From NCBI RefSeq assembly GCF_002420705.1, contig NZ_DIIM01000008.1, positions 1-59,411 on the forward strand: DNA of 59,411 bases, in the 5' to 3' direction. This DNA is from Sphingobacterium sp. UBA5670 (GTDB lineage: Bacteria; Bacteroidota; Bacteroidia; Sphingobacteriales; Sphingobacteriaceae). The notes beneath the pieces were generated by a model, which made no database searches, was not told the origin of the DNA, and saw only the letters and a list, made by a program, of their open reading frames with translations. Both the position numbers and the translations under genes were made by a program. Below, one piece after another: positions 1 through 9,566 of this stretch. Numbering within the stretch: position 1 is the stretch's first letter; each line of letters opens with the position of its first letter.

Positions 1-67
1 GTCGCATCACGAGAATGGAATTGGGGTTTTGATCGACAATATTGATTAATTGGCTAAGAATTTCCAT
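1..67 (-). CDS. Partial gene, possible divergent regulator of the efflux operon
   Basis: An ATG at 65-67 on the minus strand opens a frame that stays open to the window edge (22 codons, beginning MEILSQLINIV). The gene runs divergently from the efflux genes, where a regulator is often found, but only the extreme N-terminus is visible and no domain can be assigned. It could also be a chance frame. Confidence 0.3.
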   Translation of the reverse strand, partial: MEILSQLINIVDQNPNSILVMR

Positions 68-159
68 ATGGCCAAATATAGCAAATATTAGGCTAATTAT
101 ATATAAAGATAGCTTGGTGCCTTGAATAATTTTGCTGTGTTAATAATCGTAGAATCACT

Positions 160-420
160 ATGAAACATAAAAACATAAAACCGGACAAAGATTTTGCACT
201 TGAAAGACAGGTCGGAAAATCTGAAGATAAATTCCCTCATTCAGATCAAGAAATTGATAAAGCCAACATCTACTGTCTGGCTTGCATCTATTCTAGTCCT
301 TTTATGCCAATGATAGATTTAAGCTTTGCTTTTGATGAGTTGAAAAAGATGCTAAAACAATGCTTAAAAAATAGAAAGAAACCAATCATTTATAAAAACA
401 AAACTAATGAAACAATATAA
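160..420 (+). CDS. Small hypothetical protein preceding the TolC gene
   Basis: Reading frame of 86 codons rich in Lys and Asp/Glu, with no signal peptide and a short Cys-containing stretch (YCLACIYSS). It overlaps the start of the outer-membrane efflux gene by 14 bases, which suggests translational coupling if it is real. I do not recognise the family. The overlap and same-strand position are the only support. Confidence 0.4.
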   Translation: MKHKNIKPDKDFALERQVGKSEDKFPHSDQEIDKANIYCLACIYSSPFMPMIDLSFAFDELKKMLKQCLKNRKKPIIYKNKTNETI

Positions 421-1741
421 AACAGTTTTGGTTTTGGGCATATTGTTGCTGTTATTGGCACCCTTTATTTACGCTCAGCATATAGAAAAATCCGAACCCT
501 TAAGCTTGGAAGAAATATGGAAATTTGCTGAAATGAATAATCGACAGCTGAAACTATCTGACCTAAATCATCAGCAAAGTAAAATAGAAATATTGGAAGC
601 CAAAGATCGCTTGTTGCCAGAACTTTCTCTAGGTGGAGATTTCAAACTCAATTCCAAATTTCTGATTTACGACAATGGGTTATTCTCTTCTCCACAGGAT
701 GTACCTGTAAAAGGCTATGGTTACGGAGTAGGCTACAACTTGAATCTCAATCTTTACAATGGTGGTAAAGACAAACGAAACATCGACATGAAAAAGGAAG
801 AAGAGACGCGAAAACAATATGAAGTGGATCTGCAAAAGCATAGTGTAAAATATAATGCCGCAGTTGCTTATTTTGATTTATACAAGTTTTTGCATTTCTA
901 TGATTTTCTTCATGCAGAGATTGAAGCAGAACAAAAACAATTGAGATTGATAGAAAGTCTGCATAAAAACGGTACCGTATTAAAGAGTGATGTACTAAGA
1001 GCCTCCGTGATATTGTCTCAACTGGAACTTAGTCTTTCTGATGTTAGAAAAAAGATTGAAATAGCTAAACAACGTCTCAATATACTGATGGGACGTGAAT
1101 ATGATGCAGAGCTGGTAATCAAATACCAGCATATAATTGAATTAAACGCAATCACAGATGGAGACTACAATGATTATTTAGACATCGCTTTTAATAATTC
1201 ACCAGCGTATAAAATGGTCAATAGCGATATCAAATGGAGCGAACTGAACGTAAAACAAGTGAAAGCTATGCTAATGCCCAAAGTTTCATTGTATTCTAAC
1301 TATAATTACAACTATCCGCAGATTTCCTTTTATCCATATTCCAATGATTTGTGGGGATTTGGTCAGACCGGAATTAAACTACAGTATTCTATAGATAATT
1401 TGTACAAAAGTAAACATATAATTGCTCATGCTCAAGCCGTCAGCAGTCAGGTTAACGAAAAAGCAGAAATGAAGAAGGACGAAATCTCTCTGCAGGTAAA
1501 AGAAGCTTATTTGCAGCAACAACAGGCTTTGGAGAGCGTGGAAGCGGCAGAGAAGAATATTATTAAAACCACTGAAACCGTTCGTGTTATCAGCAGCAGC
1601 TATTTAAATCAGGAATCGTTATTGACTGATCTTTTGGATGCAGAAAATGCTTTATTGGAAGCAAAATTTAATCTGACAACAGCACGGACGAACGTAAAAG
1701 TAACCCATATCAGATTATTGGCAATCGTAGGAATTCTTTAA
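407..1741 (+). CDS. TolC family outer membrane efflux protein
   Basis: Outer-membrane channel of a tripartite efflux pump. The 444-residue product starts with a signal peptide (residues 1-23, ending IYAQ). It then has the two coiled-coil/barrel repeats of the family, with long amphipathic helices rich in Gln, Leu and Glu around residues 120-230 and 340-440. Length is normal for TolC-like proteins. The membrane fusion gene starts 7 bases downstream and the MFS pump follows, so the three form one operon. Substrate cannot be read from sequence; a toxic organic compound or drug is the usual role. Confidence 0.9.
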   Translation: MKQYKTVLVLGILLLLLAPFIYAQHIEKSEPLSLEEIWKFAEMNNRQLKLSDLNHQQSKIEILEAKDRLLPELSLGGDFKLNSKFLIYDNGLFSSPQDVPVKGYGYGVGYNLNLNLYNGGKDKRNIDMKKEEETRKQYEVDLQKHSVKYNAAVAYFDLYKFLHFYDFLHAEIEAEQKQLRLIESLHKNGTVLKSDVLRASVILSQLELSLSDVRKKIEIAKQRLNILMGREYDAELVIKYQHIIELNAITDGDYNDYLDIAFNNSPAYKMVNSDIKWSELNVKQVKAMLMPKVSLYSNYNYNYPQISFYPYSNDLWGFGQTGIKLQYSIDNLYKSKHIIAHAQAVSSQVNEKAEMKKDEISLQVKEAYLQQQQALESVEAAEKNIIKTTETVRVISSSYLNQESLLTDLLDAENALLEAKFNLTTARTNVKVTHIRLLAIVGIL

Positions 1742-1748
1742 TACAAAT

Positions 1749-2798
1749 ATGATGAATAAGAACAAAACAGATAAAATTATTGTCAGCCTAACCAAATGGT
1801 TGGGAATTGCATTATTCGCAGGGATTATTATTTGGGGAACTATCTATTTCTTAAAAGGATATCGCTACGAACAGACTAATGATGCTCAGGTAGATGCTTA
1901 CTTGTCACCCATAAACGCAAAAGTAGGTGGCTATATCAACAAAATATATTTCAAGGACAATCAGCTGGTAAAAAAAGGCGACACACTTGTTGTGATTGAA
2001 TTGGACGAGTATGGACTGAAAAAAGATGCCGCATCAGCAGAACTCTTAAGTTCACATGCTAAATTGCCCATTTTGGCTGCAAACGCAGAAACGCAACTTA
2101 AAACTATTGAAGTCATAAAAGCACAATTGGCAGGAGCTACAGTGAGATTGAACCAGCAGCAAAAAGAATTTGACCGCTATAAAAATCTACTGGCGGATGA
2201 ATCTACCACACAACAAAAATTCGACAATATCAGTGCTACTCTATCCATTGCGAAGTCAGATTATGATCAAGCTAAAGCTTCTCTACAAGTAGCAAAATCT
2301 AGGCTGAATGATTTTAGAGCACAAAATAATGCTATACGGGCCGAGATAAAAATTAAAGAAACACTTCTTCAAAGACAGGAACTGGACATTCGATACACGG
2401 TTATCACCGCGCCTTTTGACGGACAAATTGGTAAAAAGACCATTCAGGAAGGGCAACTGATACAAGCTGGCCAGACGTTGGCCTTTTTGGTGAACAATAC
2501 CGAGGAAAAATGGGTGATAGCAAATTTTAAGGAAACACAGACTGGTAATTTCAAGATCGGGCAAGCGGTATTCATTGAGGTTGATGCTTTCCCAAATGAA
2601 AAATTCACCGGTACTATCGAGTCCCTTTCGCCAACTACAGGATCCCGCTATTCATTGCTTCCGCCAGATAATGCTACAGGTAATTTTGTCAAAATCATAC
2701 AGCGTATTCCTGTTAAAATTAAACTTACCGATACGCCTGAAAAATTAGCGAACCTCTCTGCCGGAATGAATGCCAATGTCTACATTTTAAAAGATTAA
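1749..2798 (+). CDS. HlyD/EmrA family membrane fusion protein
   Basis: Periplasmic adaptor linking the MFS pump to the TolC channel. One N-terminal membrane helix (about residues 16-34) is followed by the split biotinyl-lipoyl domain (residues 45-80 and about 210-245, with ITAPFDGQIG), a long alpha-hairpin between them (about 95-200) and a beta-barrel domain. Length of 349 fits the EmrA group. Its stop codon overlaps the start of the pump gene by one base, showing tight coupling. Two adjacent ATGs (1749 and 1752) are both possible starts. Confidence 0.92.
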   Translation: MMNKNKTDKIIVSLTKWLGIALFAGIIIWGTIYFLKGYRYEQTNDAQVDAYLSPINAKVGGYINKIYFKDNQLVKKGDTLVVIELDEYGLKKDAASAELLSSHAKLPILAANAETQLKTIEVIKAQLAGATVRLNQQQKEFDRYKNLLADESTTQQKFDNISATLSIAKSDYDQAKASLQVAKSRLNDFRAQNNAIRAEIKIKETLLQRQELDIRYTVITAPFDGQIGKKTIQEGQLIQAGQTLAFLVNNTEEKWVIANFKETQTGNFKIGQAVFIEVDAFPNEKFTGTIESLSPTTGSRYSLLPPDNATGNFVKIIQRIPVKIKLTDTPEKLANLSAGMNANVYILKD

Positions 2799-4390
2799 TG
2801 ATGCAAGCACATAAAATACCGATTTTTAAATCGTGGGTGTCTGAATGGGTGGCGAGAGCCGTCATATTTGCCATTCTGATGACCTGTCTGTTCAGCTTTG
2901 CTTTCTATGCTAGTCCGATCGCAACGATGGGATTTTACGGCATACAGTCTACCGATGTACAATATGGGATGGTTGTTACCTATGGTTCAACAGTGGCCTT
3001 CCTCGCACTTGATTTTCGGATAGTAAAATATTTTGCACCAAGAAAATATCTGCTGATTGCCCTTACAGTTAATGCCATATGTTTCGTAATCTGCTTTCAT
3101 TTCAAAGATTGGACATTGTTTGTTATTTGCCAGTTTTTGCAAGGGATTACCTGCGCATTGATGTCAGGAATTGTGTTACAGCTCATTTTTCCAAGATTAC
3201 AGTCTGTACGTGCCCGTGTGATAGCTTACAGCCTTCTTTACGGCAGTATACAGATGGCTGTACCTTTCTATTCCATCTATACAAGTGTAGTTCTTCATTT
3301 CTTTGATTTTAACTGGCTATTCTACGGATTTATTGTCATGCTCATTATCCTGACATTTGTGGCTTTACTGACAATGAGCGGTAGAGCCAGGTTTACCAAA
3401 AAGATACCCTTATATCAAGTGGATTGGATAGGCTATTTGTTTTATGTGTCTTTCATCTTGATATTGGGATACATCCTTGTCTATGGACGGCAGCTGGGAT
3501 GGTTTGATAATCCATTAATTTTGATGCTTAGTTTAGGTGCTTTAGTTATTTTTTCTCTCTTTATTATCAGAGAATCAAAACTAAAAAGACCATTGATCAA
3601 TTTACAGATTTTTAAGGCAAAGAATTTTGTTTTTGGTTTATTCCTTCTTATTACATTCTACATTTTTAAAGGAAGTACTGGACTAACCTATGGTTATGTG
3701 GAAGTGATTTTAGGAAATGACCCACTGAATATCATTCCGATATGGATGGCTGTAATTTTAGGAACGATCCTGAGTATGTTCGTCACTTCCCGATTTGTCC
3801 TGATGGGTTGCAACTTGATAAGGATGATTATTGCTGGTTTTGGAATAATGGCGATTTATTATGCTTATATGATCGTATTTGTTTCGGTACAGGGTGAAAC
3901 AATCGATTTTGTTCTGCCGATGTTTATTTATGGTGTGTCAACAGGTGTTCTATTTGTCCCGATTGTTTCATTTACCGCTTCATCAGCACCTCCGAAAATT
4001 GCATTCAATGCCTCGCTGGTTGGCATATTAGCAAGGTTCACAGGTTTTAGTGCAAGTTTGGCATTTAACAACGAACTTCAATTATTTACAAAATCCGGTG
4101 TTCGCGAAAAGGTTCGTGAAGCACTCACGGAAACAAATCCGCAATTACCGCTTACTTTACTGGATATCCAAAATCAATATATAAATGCCGGCAACGATAT
4201 GTATGCGTTGAAAGCAGTATCCACAGGCTATTTCAATCAAATGATCAGTCATCAGGTATTGGCGCGTGCTACGAGGTATTATTACGATTGGATGTTAATG
4301 GGGGTGATTTTTGTCATTGTTATCTTAATTCTTTTGCCTCAAATTCAATATGTTGTTTTAAAATTAAGGAAAGGTAATATTCCTTATTGA
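2798..4390 (+). CDS. MFS efflux transporter, EmrB/DHA2-like
   Basis: Inner-membrane drug:proton antiporter of the tripartite system. The 530 residues contain about 14 hydrophobic segments spread over the whole length, as in the DHA2 family, and the C-terminal helix ends in a short basic tail. It overlaps the adaptor gene by one base (TAATG) and is the last gene of the operon, followed by a strong hairpin. Sequence resembles uncharacterised Bacteroidota EmrB-like pumps; a specific substrate cannot be named. Confidence 0.88.
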   Translation: MMQAHKIPIFKSWVSEWVARAVIFAILMTCLFSFAFYASPIATMGFYGIQSTDVQYGMVVTYGSTVAFLALDFRIVKYFAPRKYLLIALTVNAICFVICFHFKDWTLFVICQFLQGITCALMSGIVLQLIFPRLQSVRARVIAYSLLYGSIQMAVPFYSIYTSVVLHFFDFNWLFYGFIVMLIILTFVALLTMSGRARFTKKIPLYQVDWIGYLFYVSFILILGYILVYGRQLGWFDNPLILMLSLGALVIFSLFIIRESKLKRPLINLQIFKAKNFVFGLFLLITFYIFKGSTGLTYGYVEVILGNDPLNIIPIWMAVILGTILSMFVTSRFVLMGCNLIRMIIAGFGIMAIYYAYMIVFVSVQGETIDFVLPMFIYGVSTGVLFVPIVSFTASSAPPKIAFNASLVGILARFTGFSASLAFNNELQLFTKSGVREKVREALTETNPQLPLTLLDIQNQYINAGNDMYALKAVSTGYFNQMISHQVLARATRYYYDWMLMGVIFVIVILILLPQIQYVVLKLRKGNIPY

Positions 4391-4415
4391 TTCCATATAT
4401 TTATTTGGTCAAATC

Positions 4416-4461
4416 AGCATAGCAAACAAATTAACTGTCAAGTTAGTCTGTTTGCTATGCT
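4416..4461 (+). terminator. Hairpin terminator after the efflux operon
   Basis: A perfect 13-bp inverted repeat (AGCATAGCAAACA at 4416-4428 and its complement at 4449-4461) encloses a 20-base loop. It lies 25 bases after the pump stop codon and before the convergent acidic-protein gene. There is no long T run, so it may serve both strands. Confidence 0.6.
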
Positions 4462-4482
4462 ATTTAACGGAAAAGTGTTTTT

Positions 4483-4803
4483 CTAAATGGTTGTTTCATC
4501 TAAATCTGAGGGCGCGGTTGGCGGTTGAACAGGTAGCCCTTCCGCATCATTTGCTTCTTCCTGTTCGGCGATTTCATCATCATCTAGTCTGCCTTCCTCC
4601 TCATTTCCAGTTTCTTCATGAATACCTAGATCATCCTGATCAGGCATTTCAGGATCTTCGTCTGACTCATTTTCCAAAAAGTCTTCATCAGGATCGTTTG
4701 ATACATCGTTTGGACGATCATTAGGGTCTTGTTGTGATACAATTGCAAATGCAATGATTGGCATACCTTGATGCTGATCTTGCGCTAATTTTTTTCTGTT
4801 CAT
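4483..4803 (-). CDS. Highly acidic hypothetical protein
   Basis: A 106-residue product with a short basic N-terminus (MNRKKLAQ) followed by a very acidic, Pro/Asn/Glu-rich low-complexity body (residues 28-95, dominated by D, E, P and N). No signal peptide or membrane segment. Such compositions suggest a disordered cytoplasmic protein. Family not recognised. It is convergent with the efflux operon. Confidence 0.6.
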   Translation of the reverse strand: MNRKKLAQDQHQGMPIIAFAIVSQQDPNDRPNDVSNDPDEDFLENESDEDPEMPDQDDLGIHEETGNEEEGRLDDDEIAEQEEANDAEGLPVQPPTAPSDLDETTI

Positions 4804-4898
4804 ATCCTACAATTAATTTTTATATAGAACCTCTTTGATTCAAGAATCGTTAGTTGATTAACTACGTTTTAAACTCCAATTTATACTTGAAATCGTAG

Positions 4899-5140
4899 CT
4901 ATCTATAGTGGGATTTATTATAACCGGCATTACTCGTTGAATTTTTCGAAGAACATTTGTCCCAGTTTTTGTCGAGAAGGGTATTGAGACGATCTGAGGG
5001 AGGGATGGGCATATCTGAGAATTTGACTCGTGCAAATGCGATCCTTCTAATCTTATTGGCATTGATATTTGCCATTGCCAACTCGATTGGAAACTCACCT
5101 AGTGGGAAAATGTCCGTCTTAAAAAAGCATAGGCATTTTT
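4899..5140 (-). other. Possible coding remnant between acidic protein and SDR gene
   Basis: About 70 codons are open on the minus strand (with KIRRIAFARVKFSD in the middle) but show no convincing start or family. Surrounding bases 4804-5367 otherwise hold nothing recognisable apart from the leader of the next gene. It may be the end of a decayed gene. Confidence 0.2.
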
Positions 5141-5367
5141 TTTATCCCTTTATCAAAGAGGCAATGTAAATACGTGCCAAACCTTTCAGACATTGGCTTT
5201 GTTCATTTTATGGATGAATCGGCAAAAACTCTTTCGCAAAATGCCGATTACCTCCATTTATCAATAAAAGTTACCAAAGAATCACTGACACTGTAAGACC
5301 CTGCCATTTGCACTGACCCTTACACATTTTAGAAATCAGTTATTGTCTGTAATTATTTAAAAAAAGC

Positions 5368-6231
5368 ATGAAAAAAGCAGTAAGTAAAAAAAATCGACCG
5401 TTGCAAAAGCAAAAGCGACCTGGATTGGAAAAAAATATGACACCAGTTCCTGACACTTCTCCGATAAAGTATCCCGTAGAAGGAAAATTAAAAAATAAGG
5501 TAGCGTTAATTACGGGAGGAGATAGTGGCATAGGCAAAGCTGTAGCTTTGTTATTTGCGAAGGAGGGAGCTGATATTGTAGTCGCCTATCTTAATGAAAC
5601 AAAAGATGCAAAACAAACTCAGAAAGAGGTTGAATCCTTCTCAAGAAAATGTACGCTGATTAAAGGTGATTTGGGAAAAGAAAATCACTGTAAAAAAGTG
5701 ATTGAACTAACGATAAAAACGCATAAGAAAGTTGATATTATCGTTAACAATGCAGGTCTTCATTGGGAAACAGAATCAATCGAGAAAATTACCACTGAAC
5801 AGTTATATAAGACTTTTCAAAATAATTTCTTTTCCTATTTTTGGATTACGAAATACGCCATGCCTTACCTTAAGAAGGGAGCAAGCATCATTAATACATC
5901 TTCTGTGACTGCGTATCGAGGTAGTCCAAAGTTGATCGATTACTCAGCAACAAAAGGCGCTATTATTTCTTTTACACGAAGCTTGTCAGCAAATCTTATC
6001 GCTAAAGGAATTAGGGTCAATGCGGTCGCCCCAGGTCCGGTGTGGACTCCATTGATCGCATCGTCATTTGATCCTAAAAAGAACTCCGAATTTGGAAGCG
6101 ATTCCCCAATGAGAAGGGCAGGGATGCCGAATGAAATTGCACCAAGCTTCCTATTTCTCGCTAGCGAAGATTCAAGTTTTATAAGTGGTCAAGTTTTACA
6201 TCCCAATGGTGGAGAAATCATCAATGGTTAG
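5368..6231 (+). CDS. SDR family oxidoreductase (YghA-like)
   Basis: NAD(P)-dependent short-chain dehydrogenase. The 287 residues begin with a basic tail of about 45 residues ahead of the Rossmann fold, as in the extended YghA-like group. The cofactor motif TGGDSGIG lies near residues 50-57, NNAG near 126-129, the catalytic Tyr-Lys pair is in YSATK (about 192-196), and the C-terminal PNGG closes the fold. Substrate is unknown. A second SDR of the same subgroup lies at 32714-33709. Confidence 0.88.
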   Translation: MKKAVSKKNRPLQKQKRPGLEKNMTPVPDTSPIKYPVEGKLKNKVALITGGDSGIGKAVALLFAKEGADIVVAYLNETKDAKQTQKEVESFSRKCTLIKGDLGKENHCKKVIELTIKTHKKVDIIVNNAGLHWETESIEKITTEQLYKTFQNNFFSYFWITKYAMPYLKKGASIINTSSVTAYRGSPKLIDYSATKGAIISFTRSLSANLIAKGIRVNAVAPGPVWTPLIASSFDPKKNSEFGSDSPMRRAGMPNEIAPSFLFLASEDSSFISGQVLHPNGGEIING

Positions 6232-6358
6232 CGAACATATAATTTATCGTGCAACAGCTTTAAGATTTAATTATGAAACATTATCCTTGATAGAAGGAGA
6301 TATCGTTAAAGTGAATCTCCGATCAACAGGGGAGATTACAATAAAAACAGGAAATTAA
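6224..6358 (+). CDS. Possible small protein overlapping the SDR stop
   Basis: A 44-codon frame starts with an ATG 8 bases before the SDR stop codon and runs to a TAA at 6356-6358. It has a plausible beta-strand-like composition (SLIEGDIVKVNLRSTGEITI). No family is recognised. It may be real and coupled, or a chance frame. The rest of 6359-6477 shows nothing. Confidence 0.3.
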   Translation: MVSEHIIYRATALRFNYETLSLIEGDIVKVNLRSTGEITIKTGN

Positions 6359-6477
6359 GAGGTCGCTCGTCCCATTAATTGTACAAACTGCGGCAGACGG
6401 AAGATGAGAATGCTTACTTTTATTGAGAAAGTGTATTCTCTTTTTCAAGAAACTACTATTATTAAGTCTGTTTTATA

Positions 6478-7332
6478 ATGAGAAAAAAAGACAAAAATAT
6501 TCCTGTTAACACATTGCCTGAAGGAACTTCAACGGGTATTATGATGATGCGTGAATCATTTCATGGATCACCAGATCCCGAAGTTGAACGAGCCCATCGC
6601 GATGGAGGCTATACGTTTATCATTCAAGAAAAAGGAAATACAACTATTGAAATTGATTTTCAAACCTATTGCATTAAAGCCCCAGCCATTGTTTACATCA
6701 ATCCCCATCAGGTGCATCGCGTGATCTCATTCGACAAATCTATGCTCAGTACCTGGATCGTTACCGAAGAAAACATTCGTGCAGCATATTTAAGCTTGTT
6801 GCAAGATCTTTCACCGGCAGACATATTGTCTGTAAAACCTGAGACCCTTGATGTCCTGACAGACGCCGTTGCCTTATGTATGAAATTGTCTGGAAAAAGA
6901 ACGGAGATTTTGTATCATTCCATTTTAAAAGAAAGCTGTAATACCTCGATTGCGCTGATTATTTCACAATATTTAGCTTTGGAAAAATCGACAGTATATC
7001 ATACCCGATTTGAAGATATCACAAGAGCGTTTAAAACAACATTGGAAAAGAATTATAAGAAGGTTAAAAATCCAAGGGATTATGCCGGACTTTTAAACCT
7101 ATCGACTTCTTACCTCAACGAATGTGTCAAGGTGACGACTGGTAAACCCGTTTCTATCCATATTCAGCAGCGGATTATACTGGAGGCCAAACGGCTGCTT
7201 TATCATTCCGGGAAGTCAGTGAAAGAGATTGCGGATGAACTCGGCTACGATGACTTTTCCTACTTCACACGGCTGTTCAGCAAAGCGGTAGGAATGTCAC
7301 CGACTGCTTTTATCGCTAAAAACCGCGAATAG
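6478..7332 (+). CDS. AraC family transcriptional regulator
   Basis: Ligand-responsive activator. The N-terminal about 110 residues form a cupin-like effector domain (IEIDFQTYCIKAPAIVYI, then HQVHR). The C-terminal about 100 residues carry two helix-turn-helix motifs, ending in the AraC signature VKEIADELGYDDFSYFTRLF and PTAF. Total 284 residues is normal. It lies 75 bases upstream of a flavin monooxygenase on the same strand, so it probably controls that gene. Confidence 0.9.
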   Translation: MRKKDKNIPVNTLPEGTSTGIMMMRESFHGSPDPEVERAHRDGGYTFIIQEKGNTTIEIDFQTYCIKAPAIVYINPHQVHRVISFDKSMLSTWIVTEENIRAAYLSLLQDLSPADILSVKPETLDVLTDAVALCMKLSGKRTEILYHSILKESCNTSIALIISQYLALEKSTVYHTRFEDITRAFKTTLEKNYKKVKNPRDYAGLLNLSTSYLNECVKVTTGKPVSIHIQQRIILEAKRLLYHSGKSVKEIADELGYDDFSYFTRLFSKAVGMSPTAFIAKNRE

Positions 7333-7407
7333 TCCTAACGTTACAGCATCTCGTTATTGTATCGCCTTTCTTTCCACCGTTCCTTTGTATCATTAAAAAA
7401 GATAGAA

Positions 7408-8571
7408 ATGTTAAGCGAAAAAAATATAGCCATCGTTGGAGGTGGTCCAGGTGGTCTGACATTGGCCAGGCTGCTGCAAATGAAAGGTGCACAGGTTAAA
7501 GTGTATGAAAGAGATTTTAGTCAAGCCGCAAGGGTACAGGGAGCTATTGTAGATCTGCACTTTGATTCAGGTCTTAAAGCGATGGAGGCGACGGGACTTA
7601 TGGAGGCCTTTAAAGCAAACTTCATGAAGGGTGCCGACAAATACCGTCTGCTTGATCCGCAGGGAAATATGCTGATGGATGAGAGTCAGCGAGACGAACA
7701 ACCCGTATTTGGAGATGAACGTTTCCGGCCAGAAATCGATAGAGGAGCGCTTAGAGATCTCCTAATCGACGGACTGCTTCCTGGTACCGTAGTATGGGAT
7801 AGTCAGCTTATAGGTTTGCAGGAAATTGAAGATAAATGGGAATTAAAATTTAAGAATGGAATGACCGCGGCTGCTGATCTGGTCATCGGATCGGACGGTT
7901 ACCGCTCCAAGGTTCGTTCCTATCTGACCGATTTGAAAGCTCTTTATTCCGGAGCAGCAATTATCCAGGGCGAAATAGATCATCCCGAGATTGCATGCCC
8001 GGAAATGTACGAACTAGTTAATCAAGGGAATCTGATGGCTATGGGAGATGGGGCGACTCTAGTTGTCCAGCCTAGAGGCGACGGCGGATTTACTTTTTAT
8101 GCAGCCTCAATGTATCCGGAAAACTGGGGTATATCCAGCGGTATAGATTTTGGTAACCCCATAGAAGTGAACGGGTATTTAAAAAAACATTTTGTAAATT
8201 GGAATCCTGTCTTCTTCATGCTTTTTGAAGCCAGTGAACATTTTACGTGGCGCCCACTTAACTATTTTCCTTTATCGAAAAGGTGGCCTTCTAAAAGTAA
8301 TCTTACCCTCATTGGGGATGCCGCGCATTTAATGCCTCCGAATGGTGAAGGCGTAAATCTGGCCATGCTGGACGCTTTGGATCTGTCGGAATGCCTAACC
8401 AGCGGAAGGCAAGCCAATCTTAAAGAGGCAATTTCAGCTTATGAAGATATCATGTTTGAAAGGGCTGCGCCTCTTTGCATGGAAACAATTGATGGAATAA
8501 AAGATTTTGCCGCACCAACTAACGAATCGGTAAAGGAACTTGTTAGATTGCTAAGTAATAGTAAATCATAG
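7408..8571 (+). CDS. FAD-dependent monooxygenase, Tet(X)-like
   Basis: Flavoprotein hydroxylase acting on an aromatic or polyketide-like substrate. The start at 7408 is chosen because the nucleotide-binding motif begins at once (GGGPGGLTLARLL) and the 387-residue length then matches Tet(X), about 388. An upstream in-frame start at 7357 would only add an unrelated tail. The second FAD motif GDAAHLMPP is at about residues 305-313, followed by GEGVNLAMLDALDL; the first FAD Glu is in VYERD. Sequence similarity to Tet(X) is recognisable along the whole length but clearly distant, so tetracycline inactivation cannot be assumed. Confidence 0.85.
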   Translation: MLSEKNIAIVGGGPGGLTLARLLQMKGAQVKVYERDFSQAARVQGAIVDLHFDSGLKAMEATGLMEAFKANFMKGADKYRLLDPQGNMLMDESQRDEQPVFGDERFRPEIDRGALRDLLIDGLLPGTVVWDSQLIGLQEIEDKWELKFKNGMTAAADLVIGSDGYRSKVRSYLTDLKALYSGAAIIQGEIDHPEIACPEMYELVNQGNLMAMGDGATLVVQPRGDGGFTFYAASMYPENWGISSGIDFGNPIEVNGYLKKHFVNWNPVFFMLFEASEHFTWRPLNYFPLSKRWPSKSNLTLIGDAAHLMPPNGEGVNLAMLDALDLSECLTSGRQANLKEAISAYEDIMFERAAPLCMETIDGIKDFAAPTNESVKELVRLLSNSKS

Positions 8572-8612
8572 CTTCAATGGATGGCGTTTCAAATGTTAAT
8601 TCCAAGATTAGA

Positions 8613-8649
8613 TATGATATACCTAGTGGATAACACTAAGTATATCATA
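8613..8649. terminator. Bidirectional hairpin between convergent genes
   Basis: A 16-bp inverted repeat with one mismatch (arms 8613-8628 and 8634-8649, 5-base loop) sits between the monooxygenase and the convergent SDR gene. Confidence 0.65.
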
Positions 8650-8661
8650 TACTAGGCATAT

Positions 8662-9396
8662 TTATCTGCGAATGGTAACGCCGCCATCTACCGCCAGATA
8701 TGAACCTGAAATATAAGAGGCTTCGTTTGAAGACAAGAAAACAATTGCGTTAGCAATTTCTTCAGCTTGTCCGATTCGTTTCAATGGAACTGCCGCTGCT
8801 ATGGCATTTTTTATATCTGCAGGCGTTTGCTGATTCATCGGTGTATCGGTCAATCCGGGAGCAACCACATTTACTCTGATTTTTCTGTCTGCCAGTTCAG
8901 TAGCTGCGGTACGTGCAATCGCATCGACTGCACTTTTTGTAGCTGCATAAGCACCCATTTGTGCATACCCGCTCACAGAGACTCCAGATGAGATAAGAAC
9001 AATGGAAGCTCCATCTGATAAATGAGGGATTAATTTCTGCAAAGTAAAGAATAGTCCTTTGACATTGATGTTGTAAAGGTCGTCAAAAACCTCTTCAGTT
9101 GTATCTTCAATTGAATATTGCTTTGCTATTCCAGCATTCAGTACAAGCACATCCACTTTGTTTCCGCTAGCTGCAACTGTTTCTGCCAATAGCGTAATAT
9201 CTGCCAGTTTGGACGTATCAGAAGACAAGGTCTTCAGTTTGGGGCTATTAATACTTCCTGATGCTACTTGCAGGGTATCGGTATTTCGGCCTGTTATCAA
9301 TACATTTGCTCCTTTTTCAATAAATGTTTTAGCAGTAGCTAATCCAATTCCTGCACTTCCGCCGGTAATTACTACATTTTTATCTGAGAAATTCAT
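8662..9396 (-). CDS. SDR family oxidoreductase
   Basis: Classical short-chain dehydrogenase of 244 residues. TGGSAGIG at residues 11-18 binds the cofactor, NAG lies near 88-90, catalytic Ser is in LISSG and the Tyr-Lys pair in YAATK (about 149-153), with a C-terminal VDGG. It is transcribed divergently from an HxlR regulator whose likely operators lie between the two genes, a common arrangement for aldehyde- or quinone-responsive oxidoreductases. Substrate unknown. Confidence 0.9.
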   Translation of the reverse strand: MNFSDKNVVITGGSAGIGLATAKTFIEKGANVLITGRNTDTLQVASGSINSPKLKTLSSDTSKLADITLLAETVAASGNKVDVLVLNAGIAKQYSIEDTTEEVFDDLYNINVKGLFFTLQKLIPHLSDGASIVLISSGVSVSGYAQMGAYAATKSAVDAIARTAATELADRKIRVNVVAPGLTDTPMNQQTPADIKNAIAAAVPLKRIGQAEEIANAIVFLSSNEASYISGSYLAVDGGVTIRR

Positions 9397-9511
9397 CTTT
9401 TTTTTAAATTTTTAATGATCGAAAATTCTATTCTAGTCAAGACTTTTTAAACTGTTTGTTTTTGAAATCGATTTCTTTAACTATACAAATCTAAATTGAT
9501 TAAATTTATTT

Positions 9512-9561
9512 TGGTAACTTTGTAACCAAAAGTAACAGTAACTTTTGGGTAACAAAGTAAC
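9512..9561. promoter_or_regulatory. Clustered GTAAC operators between SDR and HxlR genes
   Basis: Two direct/inverted GTAAC-type dyads follow one another: GTAACCAAAAGTAAC at 9522-9536 and GTAACTTTTGGGTAAC at 9538-9553, with further GGTAAC and AGTAAC half sites on each side. A TAACTTTG string at 9515-9522 fits a Bacteroidota -7 box within the operator. The same half sites recur beside two other HxlR genes in the window. Confidence 0.55.
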
Positions 9562-9566
9562 TTATT

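Noticed and set aside
7408..8571. Direct claim of tetracycline resistance
   Set aside because: Similarity to Tet(X) is real but distant, and many flavin hydroxylases share these motifs.
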